From positions 1-32,629 of the forward strand of contig JANDJZ010000555.1 in the NCBI GenBank assembly GCA_027943245.1: 32,629 nucleotides of DNA, given 5' to 3'. This document shows, in pieces, positions 10,669 to 21,155 of this stretch (its first letter is position 1; the number at the start of each line of letters is the position of its first letter). The notes below the pieces were generated by a model. It was not told where the DNA came from, searched no databases, and saw only the letters and a program-made list of their open reading frames with translations. The position numbers and the translations under genes were made by a program. This stretch comes from Acanthamoeba sp. SK_2022b (Eukaryota > Discosea > Longamoebia > Acanthamoebidae).

Positions 10669-11326
10669 TCTTGCGTGTGCCTGTGGCTCGCCCTCCTCCT
10701 TTCCGCAGTTGTCGTAGGCTGGGCTGTAGTGACTAAGTTGTCGGCTTCGGCGCAATGTGAATGCGGTGGTGGGTTGCCGCGAAATACGGTCTGCACAGAA
10801 GCATGCGAGGAATGGCATTGCAGATAACACGCGAACAATTAGAATTCCTCCATGGGCAACTTGCAGCATCACTGGCTATGGGAACGCACAGAAAGAGGTA
10901 TTTCGTTACTGTGGTGATGGCCAGCTGGCTGGTTGTGTTTGGGGCGAGGTGCAGAGTGGTCAAAGGTGACTTGGAAGCTTAGGATGAAGTGAACTGGAGC
11001 AAGACCAACAAAGCCGATATCAGGATTGTCTGCCTCTTTCGGCGAGGGCACCGGAAGCGGTGCTGAGAAGAACCCAGAAACAACCCTCCGAGGACGCCGC
11101 TCGCCACCAGTCATTCGTGCTCTCTCCTTTTCCAGCGGCACATTTTCTCAGGTATCTCCCCGTAACACAGCGCGACTTCCGGCCAGTTCGGTCTGAGCTC
11201 AAAGCCCACCTGTTCGAATCCCACCACCGCCACCCAGGAGTCGGAGGAAGAGATATTCGAAACATTCATCGCCTTTTTGAGTGTGCATGTTTCTCATTCC
11301 GAGAAAAAGAACGCAGTGCCTCCGCG
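10669..11326. other. Intergenic region between two minus-strand genes
   Basis: About 660 bases lie between the start of the hydrolase gene (10668) and the stop of the TPR gene (11327). Short open frames exist on both strands, the longest about 90 residues (10869-11141, minus), but none has a recognisable motif or splice logic. It should contain the hydrolase promoter. A tRNA-like TTCGAATCCC at 11213-11222 has no pairing T-stem. Confidence 0.4.
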
Positions 11327-13063
11327 TTACTGCTGGGCTGCCTTTCTCCTCTCCTCGTTGCGTGCAACCTTGTCTGCGTAGAAGGCGCTCTCGTCAGCCT
11401 TGCCAAGCGCCGCGTAGACTCGTGCCAGGTGCCGAAAGACGTCGACCACTGGTTCGTCATGTTCGCGTAGTCCCACCTCCTCTCGCAGGTGGTCCAGCAC
11501 GTCCTTGAGCTCCCGCTCGCTCTGCTCCAGCTTGCCCTGCTTCAGGAGGCACAGCGCCAGGTTCTTCTGCATGACGGCCGATGATGACGCAAGCGCGTTG
11601 GCGGCGTTGCGCCGAGCCTTGGCCTGCTCCTCGCCGGCCTCGCCGCGTCGTTCCATCTCCTCGTGCTCGCGCTCGCGTTGCTTGGCCTTGGCCACGGCCG
11701 ACGCGAAGAGGACCTCGGCCTTGGGGTAGTCCTCCAGCTGGTAGTACACGAGGCCCAGGTTGTTCTGCGCCGTGCCGAGGTTGATGAGGTCCTCCCAGTC
11801 TTCATCGTCGGCTCCGGCCGCCTCGTCTTGCGGGGCAGCAGTAGGCACGACAACGTCGTCCAGCGACTCTGTATCGCTCTCGATCTTGGCGGCCAGCACA
11901 GTGGCGGTGCCTGTCGCAAAAGAAACGCAGCGTAAGTGGGCGAGCGTTGTGCGTGATGTGCGTTATGGCATACCGTCGGGTGTTCGCTTCTTGACATCGC
12001 ATTCCTCGATGATGGCGAGAGACTGTCGGTACACTTCGAGAGCTTCGTCGGTCCTCTTCTGCTGGCGATAGATCGAGCCCAGATGGTCCAGGATGAGCGC
12101 CACACGCGGGTGCGACGGGCCAAAGTGCGCCCTGTTGGTGTGCATGCCGGTCACCGCTACAGCTGTGAGTGCTCATATATAGCGCAGAATCGCAACTGGG
12201 GCGAGGGTATAACGAACTGGCGGAGCGTGAGGGCCTGTTGAAGGAGCCGCTCTGCTTCGTCCAGGTCACCTTTTTGACGGTAGACCATCGCCAGGTTGTT
12301 GAGTATTACTGCGGCCTACAGGCATACCACCACCCACAGCACAAATCACCGCAGGGTAAGACAAAAGATAAATAAGCTGCAAAATCGGAAAAACAAACTG
12401 GAGGTATTTTTGATTTAAAATAAAAATATTCAAAAATGCAAATTAAAATGCTGACGGCTTCTGGCCCGTGAAATCCGTACTGTTGGATGATGCGAGCCCA
12501 GATTCTCGTCGACCAGGGCCAGCGTGTCTCGGAACGCTTGCTCAGCTTCATCCCACATGCCAAGCCTGTGATACTGCTCCCTGCGCACATGACACAACGC
12601 GACACACGACACCGTGTAAATAAATACAGCAGCAATCATGCACTGTGGCGGAGAGCGTGTGAGAGCAGGCGAACCCGGAAAGGTTGAAGTCGGAGATCTC
12701 CTTCATGAGCGCCGCATCGCCCGAGCCCGAGCCCGCTGTATCCCAGAAGCTCGGTGAGTTGGGCGGACGTGAATGCGGTGAGCGCTGTGTGCGTCACGCA
12801 AGGAGGTGGAAAGATAGAGGTACACCTGTGGCGTCTCGGTGCTGCGGTCGATTTGTGACGTCTTCGTCTTCGAACAGCTCCTCGGGGTCGAATTCGTCGA
12901 GCTCCAGAGCCAGATCGTCTTCGTCGTCCGTGGCGTCCTCCTCCTCCTTAGCGCTGCTGACTGCCCTGCGCACTCCGCGTCCCGGCGGAAAGGCCAGTGC
13001 GCGCAACTGTGCCTGTGAGGTGTGCATGCCACGGCCTTGCGACCACAGCGATGTTGCTGCCAA
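11327..13063 (-). CDS. TPR protein of kinesin-light-chain type
   Basis: Six exons join in phase: 13063-12824, 12784-12675, 12580-12481, 12315-12218, 12131-11974 and 11910-11327 (429 residues). The N-terminal segment is acidic (ELDEFDPEELFEDED). TPR units follow, of the 42-residue KLC/FlaRed type: EQYHRLGMWDEAEQAFRDTL, NNLAMVYRQKGDLDEAERLL, HPRVALILDHLGSIYRQQKR, NNLGLVYYQLEDYPKAEVLF and KNLALCLLKQGKLEQSEREL. An acidic linker at about residues 240-270 and a charged segment rich in E/R/K interrupt the array. The repeats are protein-interaction scaffolds; a motor-cargo role is possible but not shown. The joint between exons 1 and 2 is the least certain. Stop is TGA at 11327-11329. Confidence 0.78.
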
Positions 13064-13446
13064 CGGCCGCCTTCCTTGAAGTCAATTAATATTTTTAGTT
13101 CAATATTTAATTTGTCTCTTAGAAAAGATTAATGGCGCAAAAGAGATTATCGCGGGAGATGTATTGTACCTGCTCCGGGTTGAGTGGCTGCCGGTGTCAC
13201 TATCACGAGTTGTCTGCCTCCGCGACAAGAGACGCCAAACGACCTCCACAGCCGCGTGCTCCTCATCTTGTGGCGAAGTTGTTTAAAATTCCATACGAAA
13301 CTGGTTTGGCAGGTTTTTCAATTTTCGTTTCAGCATTTCAGAAATGCGAGCAAACAAGCTGAACTGAAAGTTTCAGTTCAGGCGGCCTACCCTGCGGCCG
13401 GGTGTGCGATCTGGCTTCGCAGCTACCAACAAGTACAAGCAACAGC
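13064..13446. promoter_or_regulatory. Divergent promoter region, TPR gene / ADP-ribosylglycohydrolase gene
   Basis: This 383-base stretch lies between two start codons on opposite strands. An AT-rich block at about 13081-13133 (TTAATATTTTTAGTTC and neighbours) stands out from the GC-rich background. The open frame across 13184-13446 has no motif of its own, and I read it as chance. Confidence 0.4.
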
Positions 13447-15480
13447 ATGGAACACACAAACATCACTCGGCAGGACCGCTACCGGGGCTCCATCTTGGGC
13501 ATGGCAGCCGGCGACGCGCTGGGCACCACCCTCGAGTTCAAGCGCCCCGGTGACCCGTCGGTCCCTCCTCTCGCCGACATCGTACGACGTCCCCGCTTTG
13601 CCGGCTTGGCTGGGCCTGTTGGGTCGGGGTGGCTCACGAGACCGGTCCCGGGCGCAGGTGGGTGGCGGGCCGTTCAATTTGCTGGCTGGGCAGTGGACCG
13701 ACGACACCTCGCTGGGTCTCTGCCTGGCAGAGAGCTTGCTGGAGCGACGCACGTTCGATCCCGTCGATCAGCTGACACGATACCAGCGCTGGTAGGTGTT
13801 GACGATACACCTTCATACAAACTCTTAAGATAATGCCAACGAGAAAGCTCGATTGTGTCTCTCCAGGTACAAGGAAGGCCACCTCAGCTCGAATGGTCAG
13901 TGCTTCGACATCGGCATCGCCACGCGGCTAGCCCTCAACAAGTTCGAGAAGAGCTGCGGAACCGATCCCTATCCGGCGTCGTCAGACGATACCAGTCGAG
14001 CCGGTGCGCTTCATTGCCCGTTGCCTGTTGGGTGTTGAACGGAATGCGAGTCAACGTGATGCGTGGCTGGTGTGCTCACGCTGGTCGGGCGTGTCATTGG
14101 GCCCGCAGGTAACGGGTCCCTGATGCGCCTTACGCCCGTTGTCCTCGCCTACGCGGAGCAGCCTCTCCAGGCCATCGAGAAGGCGGCCGACTCCTCGCGC
14201 ACCACGCACGGTTCGCCCATCAGCGTCGACGCTTGCCGCTACTACGCTGGCTTGATCGTTGGTACGTGTCGCCCGGTCACTCGCTATTCCTTGCGGTGGC
14301 GCGCGTTCTTCGCCGCTCACCCCACTCAAAATCGTCAGGCGCCCTGAACGGCGTGAGCAAGGAGGAACTGCTGTCGTCGGACATATACAGCCCCGTGGCT
14401 GGACATTTCCAGGAGCGGCCGCTGGTGCCCGAGGTCGAATCGGTGGCGCGAGGCGAATACAAGGCCAAGGAGCCACCGGCCATCGTCGGTACGTGCGGCA
14501 GCTGCGTGCATTCATTGATTCGCGGCCAAGAAAGGCTGAGCGTTGCATTATGCCATGCAATCAGGCGCCGGGTTCGTGGTACGCAGCATGGAGGCGGCTC
14601 TTTGGGCATTCAACTCCACCTCGACATTCGCTGAGGGCGCACTCAAGGTCGCCAACTTGGGCGACGACGCAGACACCACAGCGGCCATCTATGGCCAATT
14701 GGCTGGCGGTATGCGCATCTTCATTGGCGGCGCCTTGCTGCTACGTGCTGTCGTCGCTCACTCGTGACTCTGCGTATAGCTTACTATGGCGCGGACGGCA
14801 TCCCCGCGCACTGGCGCAGCAAACTGGCGCTGCTGCCTCTCCTCACCGTGTTTGCCGATGAGCTCCACGCTCTCTCCCTATCCCTGGCATCGTCACCGAC
14901 CGCCGGCCCGGCGTCAGAGCGCTATGTGCTCTTGCAGCAGGCCTACGGGCACCTCGAGAGCCAATGGCTCGCCATCCAGCGCAGGCTCCTTCCCGGTCCG
15001 CGCATGTACAGCAGTGTCCAGGCGTTCGTCGACGATATGAACGCGCTGCAAAGTGGATACAATCTGCACACCGGGTCGCTCGCCGTCGCTGAGGAGGTTC
15101 GTCAACTGCATGCCATACTTGTCCTTCTCTCGTACCAGCGTCAATGACTCGCATGTCATCAGGAGCGCGCGTGGTTCGATGAGGTCAAGGGAGCGCTATG
15201 GGCTGATTTCGCAAGACGCGCAGCCAGCGAGGAGGAGAAGATCAAGAATCGTGTAGGGCATGCGGGCGCGGTGGTGATGCCTCCTCCCCCACCGGCGGCC
15301 ATGGGCGGTGGACCTCCGCCGCCGCCAGCCCCGATTGCGGTCGCGGGCGCCACGAGCGAAGGAGATGGGCGCTCGGCCCTGCTGGGCGCCATCTCTGGCT
15401 TCACTAGAGCATCGTTGAAGAAGGCGGAGACCAACGACAAGAGCGGCCTCATCGTGCCCACCGCAGAGCACCAAGCTTGA
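13447..15480 (+). CDS. ADP-ribosylglycohydrolase fused to a Pro-rich WH2-like tail
   Basis: Eight exons join in phase: 13447-13581, 13658-13791, 13867-14003, 14109-14261, 14339-14488, 14565-14708, 14780-15096 and 15163-15480 (495 residues). Residues 1-330 match the DraG/ARH fold, which removes ADP-ribose from proteins or small molecules using two metal ions. Its landmarks are [14 protein letters not shown] near the start, GQWTDDTS (56-63), [21 protein letters not shown] and NLGDDADTT (267-275, metal-binding Asp). The same open frame then runs through a helical segment (about 340-420) into [16 protein letters not shown] and [20 protein letters not shown] (about 460-479), which has the hydrophobic and LKK pattern of a WH2 actin-binding motif. 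All metal-binding motifs look intact. The ARH call is firm; the WH2 call rests on pattern. Confidence 0.85.
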
Positions 15481-15538
15481 TGACAAGCTGCAAGCCCCTT
15501 CGTGTGTCGACACAAAAAAGAAACAAAACGCCACAACC

Positions 15539-16912
15539 ATGGAGCAAGTGGTATCGCAAGGTCAAGCAAGGCCAAGCTCGTCAGCTCTGCGAGAATTGGA
15601 GCGAACCATATCAGCGGCTTCGCCCGCCTCGAGTGGCCGGGGGCTGGGCATCTCACGTCGCGAATTAAAAGAATTGATCGACTTGGAGCGCAGGACGAAA
15701 CCGGTCTCGTCCGAAAGAGAGGTGCCCAGGGGTGTGGTGTTCTGCTTTACAGCTTCGCTTTATCACCCACCTTCTCTACCCCATTTTCTCCCGCTACTCA
15801 ATCTTGCAGCGCAGTTGGGCTGGGCGAGTAGACGCAGGCATTGAGGGACTCACGCTCTATGAGGCCCACCGCGAGCCCATGGCGCTACACGGTGACGACA
15901 ACCAGACAGCTACCGTCCAGGTTCGCACGCTCAACGTGGAGCTGACCTGCCCCATCTGTCTGGGCATCATGCGACAAACGATGACCCTGATGGAGTGCTT
16001 GCATCGCTTCTGCGCCGAGTGCATCTCCAAGTGCCTGCGAGTGGGCAAGCGCGAGTGTCCTACCTGCCGCGTCCACTGCTCGTCGCGGCGCCAGCTGCGG
16101 CCCGATCCCGAGTTCGACGCCCTCATCGCCTCCATCTATCCCAACCTCGACGAGTACGAGGCGCAGGAGGAGGAGTTCATCGCCGACCTCAACAAGAAGA
16201 TGAACCGCCAGTCGCTCACCGAAAGCGTGGAGAGGGGCATCCTGCGCCAGCGTATCGCCTCGTCCGCGTCGGCCATGCACAAGAGGAAGCTGGCCAGCTC
16301 GGATGCTTCTGGCGGCATGCCAGCCTCTCTGCCATCGGCCCACTGCGCTGCTCCTGAAGCGTCATCGTCGCGCCCAGGAACCGAGTCTAAGATGAGGCCC
16401 GAGCACCCGAGCAAGTACTGTACCTCACCTCAAGCTCGTGGCTTGCGGCCCGTTCGCTTCGTTGCTGCTTGCATTTGCCTCTTCTCGTGCTCACCGCTGC
16501 ACTCACTACCAGACGTCAAAGGACTGTACGGGCTGCTCCACCGCCTCGACTGGAGACGGCAGGCCTCGCGAGCCTGCTTCTGCTGCCCTGGCCAGAGCTT
16601 GACAGCAAAGGGCGAGCAGGACTCGACTCCACCTGGACTAGCGACCTGGTGCTGGAACGGCCCTACGTGAGCACGTCACCCAAGGCGACGGTCAGGCACA
16701 TCGTCGCCTTTCTGGCGACCAAGTTTCCCTCACCGAGCGAGGGCCTGGGGTTCGTAATCAGCATCCAACCGTCGATGGGCCGAGACGAGACCGTCGCCAC
16801 CAGAGACTACGTGGACCTGGACGCGGACGCAACGATCGGCGCTGTGCAATCGCGGTTCGGGCAGCCGGGCGAGAGCACCCTCAAGCTCTACTATCGTCCC
16901 TCCAAATCCTGA
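15539..16912 (+). CDS. RING1/RNF2-type Polycomb E3 ubiquitin ligase
   Basis: Three exons join in phase: 15539-15731, 15838-16414 and 16513-16912 (389 residues). LTLYEAHREP precedes a C3HC4 RING with zinc ligands C102, C105, C118, H120, C123, C126, C138 and C141 (CPICLGIM, CLHRFCAECI, ECPTCR). It is followed by SSRRQLRPDPEFDALIASIY and a helical hook with EEYEA-like DEYEAQEEEF. This order (LYE.HR.P, RING, LRPDPNFDALI) is the signature of RING1/RNF2, the catalytic subunit of PRC1, which monoubiquitinates H2A. The last exon (LVLERPYVS ... ATVRHIVAFLATKF ... LKLYYRPSKS) matches the RAWUL domain that closes the family and binds CBX/RYBP-type partners. A Ser/Pro linker separates them. The RING side of the call is firm and RAWUL is good. 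The first exon boundary is chosen by phase. Confidence 0.88.
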
Positions 16913-17075
16913 TTGCTTCTGGAAGTACATCGGCAGACTTGCCTCTCGAGGGCCATCTACGCTCGTCGCAGTGCGTGCCGACGGCACGCGCCTTTTTGAG
17001 GAGTTAAAAATTGTTTTAATTATAAATTATTCATTAAATCAAGAGCTCTTTGTGAATTGGCGGCGGCAAGAGGAA

Positions 17076-18887
17076 ATGGATCTGTCCTGCATCCCATCTT
17101 TGTTTTCGTTGTCCTTCCTGGGCGGGGTTGCTTTGCCGTGGTTCCTGCTTGTTTGGGTGGCCTACCGCTACCTCAAACCCCTTGCGGACCCTGCCCACTC
17201 CACCTTCCGGCACGAGGTCTCGCCTGGTAAGCGTTTATCTTTGCCGTCAAGATATTCCTTTACGTGCATCTCTAATCACATCTTTTATTCTTTTATTTTG
17301 CAGAATAATTAATAATTTGATATTTTTTAAATCTTTAAAAACAAACCATAATTGGTGTCCTACCTGCAGGCCCTACCTTCATGAGAAACAAGCAAGGATT
17401 GTGGCTCTACACGCACGCCTGGCTGCCTCCCTCCGGCGTGAGCCCCAAGTGCGCTGCAGCTATTCTTTCTGCAATGTCAGGCCCATTCATGAGCTGATGC
17501 ACCGCCTTTGTGTTCTCCTCTAACCGTGTAGAGCCGTTGTATTCTACTCTCACGGATTCGGCGGCCACGGGCAGCGACAGTGGGAGCTCGCGGAGTACCT
17601 GTCCTCACAGGGCTTCCCCTATTTCGTGCTCGACCATCAAGGTGCTCGCTCTTGAAGCCTTGGCGCTGCCGACTGCGCAACTCGCTAATGGCTGGGCTGC
17701 TGCTCCAGGTTTCGGACGGAGCGAGGGAGACCGCGGTCATGTGGAAAGCTTCAGCGACTACATCGACGATTACGAGCAGTTTGTGAGCAAGGTCTTGGAG
17801 GAGCATCCCGACTACGCAGACCTTCCGCTCTTTCTTGTCGGGTAGCTCTAGCTTGCTTGTTCAAGGGTGTTGTGGTCGCTTGGTCTCACAAAGCTCGCTG
17901 GTCGATCGACGTTGGCGCAATGATTTGTCTTTCCAGGAGCTCGATGGGAGGCAACCTCGCCATCCAGCTGGCCAGCAAGCGACCACACATGTGGAACGGA
18001 GTGATCCTGCTCGCGCCCGCCATCATGCCTCACAAGGCCTCCGCAACTCCTATTATGGTCTACGCTGTCAGGTAGGTTATTAGCATTATTTTTCAAGTAT
18101 TTTTATTGTTTTATTCTCCCTCCTTGGAGCACACTCCACTTGGCGCTCTAATCGTCTCCGTCTTGATGCAGTGTGCTGGCCAAGCATTTGCCCAAGTTCA
18201 TTCCGTTTACATCTTCCCCTTGGCAAAGCACCGTTGATAAAGACGTGGGTACGTGCCTCCGTCACTCAGTCGTTCTTTTCGTTCGTTCATGTGTCTCTGC
18301 TCACTCCTTTTCGTGGCCCCACGCGTCGCTTCCGGCGTCGTCTCTCGCAGTGAATTGCTACGTCTCCGATCCGCTCACGTACACGTTCCCCTTTGGCATG
18401 CGGGCCGGTTGGATCTGGGAGATGCTCCAGGCCATGCAAAAAGTCATCTCCGTACGTCCGACAGACACATTTCACACGCACCTCTCTCTCTCTCTCTCTT
18501 CCTCTATCTCCAAACATGCGCGTGGCAAACGATCACGAGCAAGAGCTAAGTCCCGCAAAGACGGTGCATAGCGTCGAGTGGCCATTTGTGATCTTCCAGG
18601 GCACGCGGGACATCGTAACCAACTCCGAAGGCTGCGAGCTGTTCCATCGAGAGGCGCGAAGTCAGGACAAGGCATACCGGGTACACTCGCGCTACATACA
18701 CACGGCGCACACGCACGGGCTGTCTTTCGCGGCCGCGACTGACTCACTCTCGATTCTGTCGTGACTGCACGTTTAGGAGCTGGAAGGCTGGTCTCACTCG
18801 CTCTTTGACGAACCGGCGCGACACGACCTCTATAAGGAGATGATGGAGTGGATGGTGCAGCGATCTGGCCAGAGCAAGAGCGCATGA
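17076..18887 (+). CDS. Monoglyceride-lipase-like alpha/beta hydrolase, membrane-anchored
   Basis: Nine exons join in phase: 17076-17226, 17370-17448, 17532-17641, 17709-17841, 17937-18071, 18172-18248, 18351-18451, 18561-18680 and 18777-18887 (338 residues). A hydrophobic stretch (FLGGVALPWFLLVWVAYRYL) near the N terminus is a likely signal anchor. Family landmarks are VVFYSHGFGGHGQRQWELAE, GFGRSEGDRGHV, the nucleophile elbow G-S-S-M-G-G (Ser160, assembled across the 17841/17937 join), FQGTRDIV (Asp279) and GWSHSLFDE (His309). The full Ser-Asp-His triad is present, so it should hydrolyse monoacylglycerols or lysophospholipids at a membrane; the substrate is inferred. The start of exon 8 could also be 18546. 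It is a distant relative of the minus-strand hydrolase at 8607-10668, which lacks the serine. Confidence 0.87.
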
Positions 18888-18981
18888 TACCACACACAGA
18901 TCAGCGAATTTGGTGTTACCAAACTTGGGCTAGATCTCGCGAAACAAAGCAAAAAGCTTAAGCTTCTGAGAGAGCGACGTC

Positions 18982-21001
18982 ATGGAGCAAGGCAAGGACG
19001 AGCACAACATAGAAGTGGCCCTCGTGGACAAGGAGCTCATGCACATGGTGTTTGGCTTCCTTCGCTTCACTGACCTCTCCTCTGTCTCCCTCGTTTGTCG
19101 GTCTGCCCCCATTTTATCCCTTTTCTTATATTCAGAAACATCAATATTTGAAGAGTTGCTTGAGGACGTGCTCTTATGGCCGCCTCATTTGCGCGTGGGC
19201 AGGCGGTGGAGAGTGTTGTCACGAGCTGATGAGGTGGTGCGAGTGCTGGTTCGCGGCCGCGTCCTGTCCATGGGCAGCGTCAGCCACACCGGCCTCGGCT
19301 ACTGTCTCAACGACTCGGACCCCGTGTAACCTCGCCCACCGCCGATCGGCGCCACGCGAAGCTGATTTGTTTGTTGAGTGTCTGCGTCACAGACGGTGGC
19401 GAATGATCTCCTCCCTCGCCCACGAAACCATCATCCACCTCTCTACCACGGCCTGCGTTTATGACGCGCACCACACGCTCGCCGTCACCGATGCGGGTAG
19501 CACCTATTTGTGTGTCGTGTGGCCTGTATCACGAAAACACATGCACGTGGACAGCTTGATGGTGGCACGCCTTTTTAATTGATTTGTTCAGGGACCGTGT
19601 ATGCGTTCGGGGACCAGACTGATGGCAAGCTGGGTATCCCGATTGTCAAAGCGACAACTTCGTCAACTCGGGCGATCGCCTACCAGCCCCAGATCGTCAC
19701 TTCGCTCCTGGGCGAGAAGATCATCAAGGTATCATCGCTTCTGCTCCCCTCGTCACGTAAGGCTCTGGATCTCACGAATCTGTCGATCGCCCCAGGTGGG
19801 CGCAGCCGGCGCGCACAGCGTGGCCCTGTCCGCCACAGGCCGAGTTTTCACTTGGGGTACGCACTCCTTCCGTGACTGTCTCTCACCTTTCTCTCTCTGC
19901 ATCACGTAGCATGACCCCTTCAAATTAGGCTATGACGGCAATGGTCGCCTGGGCCCTAGAAAGGGCAACGTCATGGAGATTGGCGCCATAGCGGAGGTGC
20001 AGATAGATGGTCCCGACGGGTGCACGCGTCCATACATCGTCGACATGTGGTGCGGCAAGGGCCAAACCCTGCTGTTGGACTCGACCGGCGTTCTCTACTC
20101 CTTTGGCTCCAATAGCTGGTGCGTAGTCTTCGGCTTCCTGAAGCGGCGATGCACTTAATTACATGGGACCGCACGAGCACAGTGGCAGTCTGGGCCGTGC
20201 CGGCGCTGAGGGCGAAGTGGCCCCTTTGGAGTTTCCCGCGGGAGTCAAGATCAAGACTGCCGCCAGCGGCTACTACCACGGGGTAGCCATTGCCACCAAC
20301 GGTTCGCTTCTCTCGCACGCGCGCTCAGCTCTTACCGTTCTCACCGTGATGGCCTTGCCTGTGTGGGCACGCGAGTAGGACAAGTGTACTCGTGGGGGTC
20401 GGGGTCGGACAACCAACTGGGCCACAATGACCCTAATCATGGCATCAGACCCCGACTGATCGACGCGCTGGCGAACGTAGAGGCGGTGCAGGTGGCCTGC
20501 GGGAGCCTGCATTCGCTGGTGCTCGCCAAGGACGGCAACCTTTACTCCTTTGGCAGCAACGCGGTACGCACACGGCCTCTCTACAAGATCTCACGGTTGT
20601 GCGCTGTTTGTTTGATGATGTATGTGATATGCGGAGTGTTGTAGGAAGGACAGCTGGGCCACTACGGCGGTTGGACGCCGCTACCGATCGACGCCCTGCA
20701 GGGCCTCGGCCCGATTGCTGCCATCTCTGCCTCTTCCAGGTTCCCCCCTCCACCTCTCACCTCTTCCCCTGATGGCCTCCTCCCTCACGCTGGGCCGCAT
20801 GATGGGCGCCTGTCGTGTCGTGACGTACCATGCCGTTATCCGTGCTCCGTGTGCAGGATGTCGGTGGTGCTGTTGGAGAGTGGGCGAGTGGTGGCGTTTG
20901 GATGGGAGAAGGACACGCTGATGAGCGAGGTCAAGCGGGAGAGTTGGCTCGTTCCACAAGCCGTGTGTGCCGGTGACAACAGCATCTTCCTTCTGTGCTG
21001 A
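18982..21001 (+). CDS. F-box / RCC1-repeat protein, paralogue 1
   Basis: Ten exons join in phase: 18982-19100, 19203-19325, 19393-19496, 19592-19728, 19796-19856, 19929-20118, 20183-20301, 20379-20563, 20645-20739 and 20857-21001 (425 residues). The N terminus reads ELMHMVFGFLRFTDLSSVSL then VC-RRWRVLSRADEVV across intron 1, which is an F-box pattern (about residues 16-50). RCC1 blades follow: GTVYAFGDQTDGKLG, GAHSVALSATGRVFTWG, TLLLDSTGVLYSFGSNS, GQVYSWGSGSDNQLG, LHSLVLAKDGNLYSFG and MSVVLLESGRVVAFG. F-box proteins usually link SKP1-CUL1 ligases to substrates, with the propeller as the reader; this is inferred from the family. It shares exon structure with the two downstream copies and a 40-base 3' flank with copy 2. 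Confidence 0.88.
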
Positions 21002-21128
21002 GCGTCTACCGCCTTTTCACATATGCTCATTTGTGGTAAAAGTAATTATAGATAAGGAAAATGAGCAGACGCCCCTCCACACGATGCTTTAGGTCTGCTC
21101 TCGACAGATTGTTGTTCGACAAAGACCG

Positions 21129-21146
21129 GCTTGCTCAGAGGGAAAC
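21129..21146 (+). promoter_or_regulatory. Conserved upstream block of paralogue 2
   Basis: GCTTGCTCAGAGGGAAAC begins 27 bases before the ATG. The same 18 bases occur at 23435-23452, at the same distance from the start of paralogue 3. It is likely a shared 5' UTR or core promoter piece kept after duplication. Confidence 0.5.
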
Positions 21147-21155
21147 CCCAGCGCC

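Noticed and set aside
11150..11245. tRNA-like segment with GTTCGAATCCC
   Set aside because: The bases flanking the T-loop do not pair, and no anticodon arm or acceptor stem can be drawn.
14051..14560. Minus-strand frame of 169 residues
   Set aside because: It is antisense to well-supported ADP-ribosylglycohydrolase exons.
15159..15656. Minus-strand frame of 165 residues
   Set aside because: It is antisense to the WH2-like exon and the start of the RING1 gene; its Gly-rich run is the reverse of the polyproline codons.
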